Source: Micromonospora alfalfae (GTDB lineage: Bacteria; Actinomycetota; Actinomycetes; Mycobacteriales; Micromonosporaceae). Taken from it: a DNA stretch of 64,000 nucleotides. The stretch spans positions 186,001 through 250,000 of the forward strand of contig NZ_JAKKFH010000008.1 of NCBI RefSeq assembly GCF_022230925.1, read 5' to 3'. Made by a program: the position numbers and the translations under genes. Positions 50,318 to 58,393 of this stretch are shown here, piece after piece. How positions within the stretch are numbered: the first letter of the stretch is position 1; each line of letters begins with the position of its first letter. The notes below the pieces were generated by a model that was given only the letters and a program-made list of their open reading frames with translations, was not told the origin of the DNA and searched no databases.

Positions 50318-52030
50318 GTGAGAAGAAGAGTGAAGAACGCCGCCCTGGTGTCGGCCGGCGCCGTCCTGCTGGCATCGGCAGCGGTCGCCGTGGCGATGCC
50401 AGCGGGGGCCGCCGCCGCCGGCTGTTCGGTCAAGTACAACGTGTCGTCGCAGTGGCAGGGCGGCTTCGGCGCCAACGTCACCATCACCAATCTCGGCGAC
50501 GCGGTGACGAGTTGGACGCTGACCTGGAACTACAACGCCGGCCAGACCGTCACGCAGGCGTGGAACACGACGTTGACGCAGAGCGGCACCGCTGTCACCG
50601 CCAAGAATGTCAGCTACAACGGGTCCATCGCGACCAACGGGACCGTCTCGTTCGGTTTCAACGGCTCGTGGACCGGCAGCAACCCCGATCCGACGATCTT
50701 CGCGTTGAACGGGGTGGGCTGCACCGGTGGCACCGAGACGACCCCGCCGCCGACCGACCCGCCGCCCACCACCCCGCCGCCCACCACCCCGCCGCCGACC
50801 GGGCCGGCGGACATCACGGTCAACAGCGCGACCAGGTACCAGACGGTCGACGGCTTCGGGGCCGCGCAGTCCATCTGGGGTAGCGCCTGGTCGACGACGG
50901 ACACGCAGACACTGGTCGGGATGGGTGCCAACCAGCTGGGGCTCTCCATCGTGCGGACCGGCCTGTCGCCGGAATCCAGCGAGTGGGCGACGCACGTGAA
51001 CTCGTTGAAGACGGCGAAGTCGTACGGATCCAACGTGAAGATCCTCGCCTCGCCGTGGACCGCGCCGGCGGCGTGGAAGACCAACAACAGCCGGGTCAAC
51101 GGCGGCAAGCTGAAGACCGACTACTACGACGACTACGCCAACCATCTGAACAGCTACGTGCAGTACATGCGCGGCCAGGGCGTATCCATCGACGTCACGT
51201 CGGTGCAGAACGAGCCGGACTGGCACCCGGACTACGACTCGATGGACTGGAGCGGCACCGAGCTGCGCACCTTCGTGCGCGACCAGGGCACCAAGGTGCA
51301 GAACACCAAGCTGATGGTGGCCGAGGCGGTGAACATGAACTACAACTTCACCGATCCGACCCTCAACGACGCGACCGCCCGCAACAACATCGGCTACATC
51401 GGTGGGCACCTGTACGGCACCGAGGAGTCCGGTCGACTGCGGCCGTACTCGCTGGCGGAGCAGCACAACAAGCCGGTGTGGATGACCGAGTGGAACCTGC
51501 ACGCCGCCGACGGCGGCGGCTCCAACATCTGGGGCAACCCCGCCAACACGGCGGTCTGGAACGAAACCCTCGACGACATCATGCGCACAGTGCACAAGTC
51601 GATGGAGGCCAACTGGAACGCCTACATCTGGTGGTACGGCAAGCGCTACTACTCGTTCATCGGTGATGGTGAGTCGGCGTTCGGCACCGTCGCTGGTGCT
51701 CCGCTCAAGCGCGGGTACGCCTTCTCGCAGTACGCGAAGTACGTCCGCCCCGGCTACCAGCGGGTCGCTCTGTCGAAGAGCTCGAAGGCCTCGCCGCTGG
51801 AGGTGACCGCCTACCAGGGCGACGGGAAGATCACCCTGGTGATCCTCAACCGCTCGAACAGCGCGGTCAACAACGCCGTGATCCAGGCCCCGCAGAACGT
51901 CAGCCGGGCCGAGCACTATCTCACCTCGCAGAACGCCAACGCGGCCAGCCAGCCGACCAGCGTGAACGGCGGTCAGGCCACCATCAACGTCGGCGCCCGC
52001 AGCATCTCCACCCTCGTCTTCACGCTCTGA
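50318..52030 (+). CDS. Secreted GH30 glycoside hydrolase with N-terminal CBM2
   Basis: A 570-residue secreted enzyme from GTG 50318 after AGGAGGAG. Signal peptide about 1-34; CBM2 cellulose-binding module about 36-135, framed by Cys36 and a Cys near 135; a Pro/Thr linker (DPPPTTPPPTTPPPT); then a GH30 barrel and side beta-domain (about 168-570). The acid/base Glu is in VQNEPDW and the nucleophile Glu in MTEWNLH. The fold and motifs fit glucuronoxylanase or related endo-beta-glycanases of GH30; the specificity-determining Arg was not checked. The CebR operator predicts induction by cello-oligosaccharides. Confidence 0.88.
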   Translation: MRRRVKNAALVSAGAVLLASAAVAVAMPAGAAAAGCSVKYNVSSQWQGGFGANVTITNLGDAVTSWTLTWNYNAGQTVTQAWNTTLTQSGTAVTAKNVSYNGSIATNGTVSFGFNGSWTGSNPDPTIFALNGVGCTGGTETTPPPTDPPPTTPPPTTPPPTGPADITVNSATRYQTVDGFGAAQSIWGSAWSTTDTQTLVGMGANQLGLSIVRTGLSPESSEWATHVNSLKTAKSYGSNVKILASPWTAPAAWKTNNSRVNGGKLKTDYYDDYANHLNSYVQYMRGQGVSIDVTSVQNEPDWHPDYDSMDWSGTELRTFVRDQGTKVQNTKLMVAEAVNMNYNFTDPTLNDATARNNIGYIGGHLYGTEESGRLRPYSLAEQHNKPVWMTEWNLHAADGGGSNIWGNPANTAVWNETLDDIMRTVHKSMEANWNAYIWWYGKRYYSFIGDGESAFGTVAGAPLKRGYAFSQYAKYVRPGYQRVALSKSSKASPLEVTAYQGDGKITLVILNRSNSAVNNAVIQAPQNVSRAEHYLTSQNANAASQPTSVNGGQATINVGARSISTLVFTL

Positions 52031-52062
52031 ACACCTCGTTCGACCCACGCACTATCGATGTC

Positions 52063-52095
52063 GCGGGAGCCCCGGCCACACGCCGGGGCTCCCGC
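52063..52095. terminator. Strong bidirectional terminator after GH30
   Basis: A perfect 14-bp stem, GCGGGAGCCCCGGC (52063-52076) and GCCGGGGCTCCCGC (52082-52095), loop of 5, between the convergent GH30 and LacI genes. Confidence 0.75.
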
Positions 52096-52130
52096 CCCGT
52101 CGGCGGGCATCCGGTGGAGGTTCTGGCTGT

Positions 52131-53168
52131 TCAGGTGGCGGTCGGCGGCGCCGTGCTCTGCCGCACCACGAGCTTGGGGACGACCAGCGGCAGACGCTGC
52201 GGCACCGTGTCGTCGATGGCCTGGGTGACGGCGGTGATGGCCCGCCGACCGACCGCGTCGAAGTCCTGCTGGATCGTCGTCAACGGCGGGATGAGGTAGG
52301 GCGCCTCGGGCACGTCGTCGAATCCGACGACGGAGACGTCGTGTGGCACCCGCCGCCCACGCTCGTGCAACCCGCGCAGTACCCCGATGGCCATCTGGTC
52401 ATTGGCGGCGAACACCGCAGTGGTCGCGCGCATCGCACCGATCCGCAGCCCGGCGGCGTAGCCGCTGTGCGCTCTCCAGTCCCCCTCGACCGGCTCCGGC
52501 GGGCGTAGGCCCGCGGAACTCATCGCCTGACGCCACCCTTCGAGGCGGGCGCGCGCCTCCGCCCAGTTGGGCGGACCGCTCACATGCACGATCTCTCGAT
52601 GCCCGAGGTCGAGGAGGTGCTCGGTGGCCATCCGGGCGCCGAGCACCTGGTCGACGCCGACCGTCACGCTGGCCCTGGACAGATCGCCCTCCACGACGAC
52701 GAAGGGGACACCCGAGCGCGTCATCCGCACCACCTCGAGGGCCTCATCGTTGCCGGCGATCATCACGACGCCCTCCACGCCGACGCGCATGAGGTGTTCG
52801 GTGGCGTCGCTGAGCGCCCGTACCGTCACCTCGGAGAGACTCACCGAGGTGGCGAAGTAGCCAGCCGCGCGGGCGGCGTCCTCGACGCTGCGATGGATGC
52901 TCGTCGGGCCGAACAGCGTCCTGGCCGTGCCGATGATGCCGATCATTCCGGACCGTCCGCGCACCAGCGCGCGGGCGGCGGTGTTGGGGCGGTAGTCGAG
53001 TCGTCGGATGGCCTCCAGGACCCGCTCCCGCGTCTCGCGTCTGATGCTGGGTGCCCCGTTGATGACCCGGGACACCGTCTGGTGTGACACGCCCGCCAGG
53101 CGAGCGACGTCGGCCATGACCGGGGGCCGGTCAGCCGCTGTCACAGCGGCCTTTGCGTGAACTCGCAC
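52131..53168 (-). CDS. LacI-family transcriptional regulator (first)
   Basis: A 345-residue LacI/GalR protein. The N-terminal helix-turn-helix and hinge read MADVARLAGVSHQTVSRVINGAPSI through 'YRPNTAARALVRGRSG' in pattern (about residues 18-70), followed by the periplasmic-binding-protein-like sugar domain (GIIGTARTLFGP..., VVGFDDVPEAPYLIPPLTTI). The start is uncertain: GTG 53168 is the longest, with GTG 53144 or ATG 53117 also possible. It follows the dehydratase gene by 61 bases on the same strand and likely controls the sugar-acid/ABC genes. Confidence 0.85.
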   Translation of the reverse strand: MRVHAKAAVTAADRPPVMADVARLAGVSHQTVSRVINGAPSIRRETRERVLEAIRRLDYRPNTAARALVRGRSGMIGIIGTARTLFGPTSIHRSVEDAARAAGYFATSVSLSEVTVRALSDATEHLMRVGVEGVVMIAGNDEALEVVRMTRSGVPFVVVEGDLSRASVTVGVDQVLGARMATEHLLDLGHREIVHVSGPPNWAEARARLEGWRQAMSSAGLRPPEPVEGDWRAHSGYAAGLRIGAMRATTAVFAANDQMAIGVLRGLHERGRRVPHDVSVVGFDDVPEAPYLIPPLTTIQQDFDAVGRRAITAVTQAIDDTVPQRLPLVVPKLVVRQSTAPPTAT

Positions 53169-53229
53169 TGGCGGGCCGTCCGTTCTTCCATGGAATCAGT
53201 TTCTCGTGGACCTCGTCCGATCGTGGCCG

Positions 53230-54957
53230 TCAGTGTGAGTGACGGGGCACCGCGCTGCCGCTGCCACCGACAAGGAAGTCGAGGTCCGCGCCGCTGTCCG
53301 CCTGCAGGACGTGCTCGCTGTAGAGCCGTACCCAACCCCGGTCGGCCACCGGCTGCGGAGGTTGCCAGGCGGTGCGGCGTCGGGCCAGTTCGGCGTCGTC
53401 GACCAGGAGGTCCAGGCGGCGCGTCGAAACGTCGACGGAGACCAGGTCGCCGGTGCGTACCAGCGCGAGCGGGCCACCCACTGACGCCTCCGGTGCCACG
53501 TGCAGGATGCAGGTGCCGTAGCCGGTGCCGCTCATCCGGGCATCGGAGATCCGCACCATGTCCGTGATGCCGTCGGCGAGCAACCGTCGTGGCATGGGCA
53601 CGTTGCCCACCTCCGGGAAGCCGGGGTAACCCCGTGGTCCGGCGTTGCGGACGACGATCACCGTGTCGGGGGTGACGTCGAGGTCCGGGTCGTCGGCGGC
53701 GACGACGTACTCCTCGATCCGGTCGAAGACGAGCGCCGGGCCGGTGTGCGTGAGGAGGTGGGCGGAGGCGGCGGAGACTTTCAGCACCGCACCGGACGGC
53801 GCGAGCGAGCCCCGCAGCACCACGGTGCCCGAGCCGGCGGGCTGGAACGGCTCCTCCATGGTGCCGATGACGTCGCGGTTCCAGCACTGGGCGCCGTCGA
53901 CGTTCTCCGCCACGCTTCTGCCGCTGACCGTGACGTGGTCCATGTGCAGCAGCGGGGCGAGTTCCTTCATGACCACCGGAAGGCCGCCCGCGTAGGCGAA
54001 ATCCTCCATCAGGTACGTCCCGGACGGCATGAGGTTGACGAGCATCGGCACGTCGGCGGTGAGGATGTCGAAATCCTCCAGCGACAGGGGGACGCCGAGG
54101 CGTCCGGCGATCGCGAGCAGGTGTACGACGGCGTTGGTGGAACCGCCGATGGCGGCGTTGACCCGAACGGCGTTCTCGAACGCCTGCCTGGTGAGCACCG
54201 AGGACAACCGTTGGTCCTGTTCGACCATGGCGACGATCCGGCGTCCGGCGGCGTGCGCGAGCGCGTACCGCCGGGAGTCGACCGCCGGCACGGCGGCCGC
54301 CCCCGGCAGCTGCACGCCCAGCGCCTCGGTCACACAGGCCATCGTGGACGCGGTGCCCATCGTCATGCAGTGGCCTCGGCTGCGGGACATGCCGACCTCC
54401 GCCTCGGAGCAGTCGGCCGCGGTCATCCGACCGGCCCGCATCTCCTCGGTGAAGCGCCAGACGACGGTGCCGGAGCCGATGTCCTGGCCGCGGAACTTGC
54501 CGTTGAGCATCGGGCCGCCGGTCAGCATCAGGGTCGGCAGGTCGACGCTCGCCGCTCCCATCAGCAGACCGGGGGTGGTCTTGTCACAGCCGGAGAGCAG
54601 GACCACCCCGTCGAGCGGGTTGGCGCGGACCGACTCTTCCAGCTCCATCGCCAGCAGGTTGCGGTAGAGCATGGTCGTGGGTCGCATCAGCGGCTCGCCC
54701 AGGCTCATCGCCGGGAACTCCAGCGGCAGGCCCCCGCTCTCCCACACGCCCCGCTTCACCGACTCGGCGAGGTCGCGCAGGTGGGCGTTGCAGGGTGTCA
54801 GCTCCGACCAGGTGGTGGCGATGCCGATCACCGGGCGACCGTCGAAGACGTCGTCGGCGAACCCCTGGTTGCGCATCCAGGATCGATGGATGAACCCGTT
54901 GCGACCTTCCGCACCGAACCATTCCCCGCTGCGCAGCGGTCGATTCGTCGTCGACAT
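53230..54957 (-). CDS. IlvD/Edd-family sugar-acid dehydratase
   Basis: A 575-residue iron-sulfur dehydratase. The three expected cluster Cys are present in SELTPCNAHL (about 58), LLSGCDKTTPG (about 123) and SRGHCMTMG (about 197). Sequence length and the sugar-transport context suggest an aldonic-acid dehydratase (arabinonate, xylonate or galactonate) rather than the valine-pathway enzyme IlvD. It converts the sugar acid to a 2-keto-3-deoxy acid in non-phosphorylative pathways. ATG 54957 is preferred to GTG 54963 because AGAGAGG is 7 bases upstream. It follows the ABC permease genes. Confidence 0.83.
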   Translation of the reverse strand: MSTTNRPLRSGEWFGAEGRNGFIHRSWMRNQGFADDVFDGRPVIGIATTWSELTPCNAHLRDLAESVKRGVWESGGLPLEFPAMSLGEPLMRPTTMLYRNLLAMELEESVRANPLDGVVLLSGCDKTTPGLLMGAASVDLPTLMLTGGPMLNGKFRGQDIGSGTVVWRFTEEMRAGRMTAADCSEAEVGMSRSRGHCMTMGTASTMACVTEALGVQLPGAAAVPAVDSRRYALAHAAGRRIVAMVEQDQRLSSVLTRQAFENAVRVNAAIGGSTNAVVHLLAIAGRLGVPLSLEDFDILTADVPMLVNLMPSGTYLMEDFAYAGGLPVVMKELAPLLHMDHVTVSGRSVAENVDGAQCWNRDVIGTMEEPFQPAGSGTVVLRGSLAPSGAVLKVSAASAHLLTHTGPALVFDRIEEYVVAADDPDLDVTPDTVIVVRNAGPRGYPGFPEVGNVPMPRRLLADGITDMVRISDARMSGTGYGTCILHVAPEASVGGPLALVRTGDLVSVDVSTRRLDLLVDDAELARRRTAWQPPQPVADRGWVRLYSEHVLQADSGADLDFLVGGSGSAVPRHSH

Positions 54958-55044
54958 CAGCACACCTCTCTGTCATCCGTCCGGCCGCGTCCTGCGCGGC
55001 GATCAATGCGCGTGTGGTGGATTGGCTGGTGGCGTCGACGCGGC

Positions 55045-55929
55045 CTACCGGAGACCTCCGACGGAGAGGCCGCCGCGCCAGTGTCGTTGCAGGCTGAAGA
55101 ACGCGATGATCAGCGGGATCACGGACACCAGGGAGCCCAGGATGATGAGGCTCCACAGCGAGGTGGTTCCCGCGTTGTTCGCGGACGCGATTCCCTGCCA
55201 GAGGCCAAGACCGACGGTGACCGGGAAGAGCCTGTTGTCGGAGAGCATGGCCAGCGGCAGGAAGTAGTTGTTCCAGGACGCCACCGCCGACAGGAGCAGC
55301 ACTGTGACCACCGCGGGACGCATCAGCGGAAGGGCGATCTGGAAGAACGTCCGCAGCTCCCCCGCACCGTCGACCCGCGCCGCGTCCAGGAGTTCGTCGG
55401 GCACCGCGTCGCGCGCGTACACGTGCATCAGGTAGACCCCGAACGGGTTGAGCAGCGACGGGAGGATCACCGCCCAGACCGTGTTCGTCAGGCCGAGCCG
55501 GGAGAACAGGATGAAGGTCGGGATGACCAGGGCGGTGGCGGGCACCATCAGCGCTCCGAGCACGACAGCGAAGCTGAAGCGTCGGGCGGCGAAACGGTAC
55601 TTGGCGAACCCGTAGCCGGCCATCACCGCCAGGACGGTGGCGCCGACGCCGCCGGCGATGGCGTAGAGCGTGGAGTTGAGCATCCACCGCAGGTAGATGC
55701 CACCGTCGTAGGTGAAGAGCTGCCTGAGGTTGCCCAGGTAGTCGATCTGGTCGGTGAACCAGAGGGTGTTGCCGCCGCCGAACAGGCCCGGTGCGTCCTT
55801 GGAGCTGTTGACGATGACCCACCAGAACGGTACGAGGAAGTAGATCACCAGGAAGCCGAGCAGGATCTGCATCGGTAGATAGCGCTGCGGTCGGCGGGCG
55901 CCGGCGCGGACGCTGGTGTGGTCGGTCAT
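55045..55929 (-). CDS. Carbohydrate ABC transporter permease, MalG type
   Basis: A 294-residue permease with six predicted membrane helices and the cytoplasmic EAA loop (DAARVDGAGELRTFFQIALP, about residues 193-212) that contacts the ATPase. Second permease of a CUT1-type sugar importer. ATG 55929 directly abuts the TAG of the MalF-type gene, with GGAG inside that gene. No ATPase gene is present, which is usual in actinobacteria, where MsiK-type ATPases are shared. Confidence 0.88.
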   Translation of the reverse strand: MTDHTSVRAGARRPQRYLPMQILLGFLVIYFLVPFWWVIVNSSKDAPGLFGGGNTLWFTDQIDYLGNLRQLFTYDGGIYLRWMLNSTLYAIAGGVGATVLAVMAGYGFAKYRFAARRFSFAVVLGALMVPATALVIPTFILFSRLGLTNTVWAVILPSLLNPFGVYLMHVYARDAVPDELLDAARVDGAGELRTFFQIALPLMRPAVVTVLLLSAVASWNNYFLPLAMLSDNRLFPVTVGLGLWQGIASANNAGTTSLWSLIILGSLVSVIPLIIAFFSLQRHWRGGLSVGGLR

Positions 55930-56871
55930 CTACAGGAAGCTCCTCCGCTTGCGGGTGAAGAACAGGAAGGCGTACACGCAGATGAACACGACGCCGCCGA
56001 GGGCGAAGGAGATCGCCGACCCGTAGTTGAAGTTGGCGAGCGAGAACGCCTGTTGGTACGCGTACATGTTCGGGGTGAAGTCCGAGCCGATGGCGCCCGC
56101 GGCGAGGTATCGCAGGATCTGCGGTTCGTTGAAGAACTGCAGGGTGCCGATGAGCGAGAAGACCAGGATGAGGATCAGGGCGGGCGCGATCAGCGGGATC
56201 TTGATCCGCGTCGCGATCTGCCACCGTCCGGCGCCGTCCATCCGGGCCGCCTCGTAGAGCGTCGGGTCGACGCCCTGCAACGCCGCGTACAGGATGATCA
56301 TGTAGTAGCCGGCCCACTGCCAGGTGACTACGTTGAGCAGCCCGTAGAAGATCAGGTCGCTGCTCAGGAAGTCGGGCGCGGTGGCGCCGAACAGCCCGAA
56401 GATGTCGGTGAGCGGGCCGAAGCCCTTGCTGTAGAGGAACCCCCACATCACGGCCCCGATGACGGTGGGGATCGCGTACGGAAGAAAGATCATGAGGCGG
56501 GAGAAGCGAGCGAACGCCGTGGTCACCGCATCCAGGATGAGGGCCAGCGCGAGCGCGATGAGGATCTGCAGTGGGATCGAGACCAGCGAGAAGCGGATGA
56601 CGAACCACACCCCGGACAGGAAGCTCGGGTCGGTGAACGCCTTCACGTAGTTGTCGAAGAGAACGAAGCTGGTGCCGCCGATCAGCTTCTTCTGAAAGAG
56701 ACTGAGGTACAGCGCGTACGCCAGGGGTGCGATGAGGAACGCCAGGAACACGATCCCGAACGGCCCGACGAAGAGCCACCCCATCAGGTGTTCGCGGAGG
56801 TGCACCTTGCCACGGATCTTGCGCGTCTCAGGCTGAGGACGCGGTGCGCGCTTCTCGGTCAGGAGTGTCAT
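55930..56871 (-). CDS. Carbohydrate ABC transporter permease, MalF type
   Basis: A 313-residue permease with about six membrane helices and an EAA loop (YEAARMDGAGRWQIATRIKIP in pattern, about residue 205). ATG 56871 follows GGAGACC. The reading frame stays open for 1.5 kb upstream, but that part is the antisense-like shadow of the binding-protein gene and is not coding. Works with the MalG-type permease and the binding protein. Confidence 0.88.
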   Translation of the reverse strand: MTLLTEKRAPRPQPETRKIRGKVHLREHLMGWLFVGPFGIVFLAFLIAPLAYALYLSLFQKKLIGGTSFVLFDNYVKAFTDPSFLSGVWFVIRFSLVSIPLQILIALALALILDAVTTAFARFSRLMIFLPYAIPTVIGAVMWGFLYSKGFGPLTDIFGLFGATAPDFLSSDLIFYGLLNVVTWQWAGYYMIILYAALQGVDPTLYEAARMDGAGRWQIATRIKIPLIAPALILILVFSLIGTLQFFNEPQILRYLAAGAIGSDFTPNMYAYQQAFSLANFNYGSAISFALGGVVFICVYAFLFFTRKRRSFL

Positions 56872-56905
56872 CTTTGGTCTCCGGGACGTGGACGCTGAGG
56901 GGGGC

Positions 56906-56942
56906 GGGTGGGCCGGCCGGCCAGTGTCGACGCGGCCCACCC
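56906..56942 (-). terminator. Intra-operon stem-loop between binding protein and permease genes
   Basis: GGGTGGGCC (56906-56914) and GGCCCACCC (56934-56942), perfect 9-bp stem with a 19-base loop, immediately after the binding-protein stop. Typical of sugar ABC operons, where it protects or limits mRNA so the binding protein is made in excess. Confidence 0.55.
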
Positions 56943-56948
56943 ATCCGG

Positions 56949-58289
56949 TCACTGAACGGTGAAGCCTTGTTCCTTGGCGTACTTCGCCACGTCCTCCTGG
57001 AGCCGGTCGGCAGCCTGCGAACCGGTGACGGAGCCCTTGATGACCTCGCTGACCTGCTTTTCCATGGCGTCGAGGTAGTACTGGCCGAAGGGGGCGTACT
57101 GGACGCCCTGGTAGGCGTCGGCGGCGGGGACGTAGACCTCCTTGTTCGCCTGCTGGCCGCCGAAGAACGCCACCTTCAGGTCGACGAAGGCGGGATCCTT
57201 GAGCGCCGTGAGGTTCAGCGGGAAGATGATCTGGTTGGTCCAGCCGTCGGTGAGCGACTCCTTGTCGGCGTAGAGCCCGTAGGCGACCTTCGCGGCCAGC
57301 TCCGGCTTCTTCGCCTGCTTGGTCACCGAGAACGCCGACCCGCCCCAGTTCACCTGCACCGGGTTGGCCAGGTCCCACTGCGGCAGCGGCGCCACAGCGA
57401 ACTTGCCGGTGTCCTGGCCCTTGCCGACGCCCGCGCCGGTGAGGTAGCCGGGTGCCCACGCCGCCGAGATGTACGTCGCGTAGTTGCCGTTGATCACGCC
57501 GGAGATGTACTCCGGGGTGAACTGGTTTTGCGTGCCGACCAGGCCCTTCTTCGCCAGGCCACCCCAGTAGTCCAGCACGTCCTTGGACGCCTGGTCGTTG
57601 AGCTTCACACCGATAGCGTTCGGCTGCGCCGGATCGGAGGTGAAGGGCGTGGCACCCTTCTGGATCTGCAGCGCCATCAGGACCGCCGGGACGTTCGCGC
57701 CAAAGTCCCCGAAAAGCGGACCGCCGGCGTCCTTGACCTTCTGCGCGGCCTGCTCGTACTCGGCCCAGGTCTTCGGCGGCGTGATCTTGTACTTGTCGAA
57801 GATGTCCTTGCGGTAGATCATCGCCACCGGACCGCCGTCGACAGGGACGCCGTAGACCTTGTCGCCGACCGACACGTCCTTCCAGGCACCCTCGCTGTAG
57901 TTGGCCTTGACCGCGTCGAAGCCGTACTGCTTGATGTCGACGAGCGCGCCCTGGATCTGGAACGTCGGGATCCGGTCCGCCTCGACCATGATCACGTCGG
58001 GTGCGCCGGTGCCCGCCGAGATGGCGGTCTGGAACTTGTCGTACTCGTCGCTGCCCTGGCCGACGTTGGTCCAGCAGACCTGCACATCGTCGTGCTGCTT
58101 GTTGAAGTTGTCGACGACGAGCTGAGTGTTGGGGTACCAGCCCCACATCGTCACGACCGGCACGTTCTGCTTGGTGATGGTGTTCGTGCAATTGCTCGCG
58201 TCGCTGCCGCCCTCGTCGGAGGAACAGGCGACGAGGCCGGTCCCCGCCGCGAGCATGGCTACCGTGGCGAGTATTCGTCTTCTCTTCAT
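56949..58289 (-). CDS. Sugar ABC transporter substrate-binding lipoprotein
   Basis: A 446-residue extracellular solute-binding protein (family 1). Lipoprotein signal MKRRRILATVAMLAAGTG then lipobox LVAC (Cys22) followed by a Ser/Asp/Gly linker. The mature two-lobed domain shows VPVVTMWGWYPN at the start and many surface aromatic residues expected for oligosaccharide binding. ATG 58289 with AAGGGAACC upstream. It precedes the two permeases and follows the esterase gene; the ligand is likely a xylan- or arabinoxylan-derived oligosaccharide (inference from neighbours). Confidence 0.88.
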   Translation of the reverse strand: MKRRRILATVAMLAAGTGLVACSSDEGGSDASNCTNTITKQNVPVVTMWGWYPNTQLVVDNFNKQHDDVQVCWTNVGQGSDEYDKFQTAISAGTGAPDVIMVEADRIPTFQIQGALVDIKQYGFDAVKANYSEGAWKDVSVGDKVYGVPVDGGPVAMIYRKDIFDKYKITPPKTWAEYEQAAQKVKDAGGPLFGDFGANVPAVLMALQIQKGATPFTSDPAQPNAIGVKLNDQASKDVLDYWGGLAKKGLVGTQNQFTPEYISGVINGNYATYISAAWAPGYLTGAGVGKGQDTGKFAVAPLPQWDLANPVQVNWGGSAFSVTKQAKKPELAAKVAYGLYADKESLTDGWTNQIIFPLNLTALKDPAFVDLKVAFFGGQQANKEVYVPAADAYQGVQYAPFGQYYLDAMEKQVSEVIKGSVTGSQAADRLQEDVAKYAKEQGFTVQ

Positions 58290-58393
58290 TGAGATGGTTC
58301 CCTTCGGCGATGGCGGTGCACTGCATCCATGCGCTGGCGGGCGCCACCGGGGGCAGGAAGCCCTGCTCCCGGTGGCGTCACCGGCGACGGCTC

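Noticed and set aside
56872..58347. N-terminal extension of the MalF-type permease to 805 residues
   Set aside because: The extension is an alternative frame of the binding-protein gene; permease homology and the ribosome binding site start at 56871.
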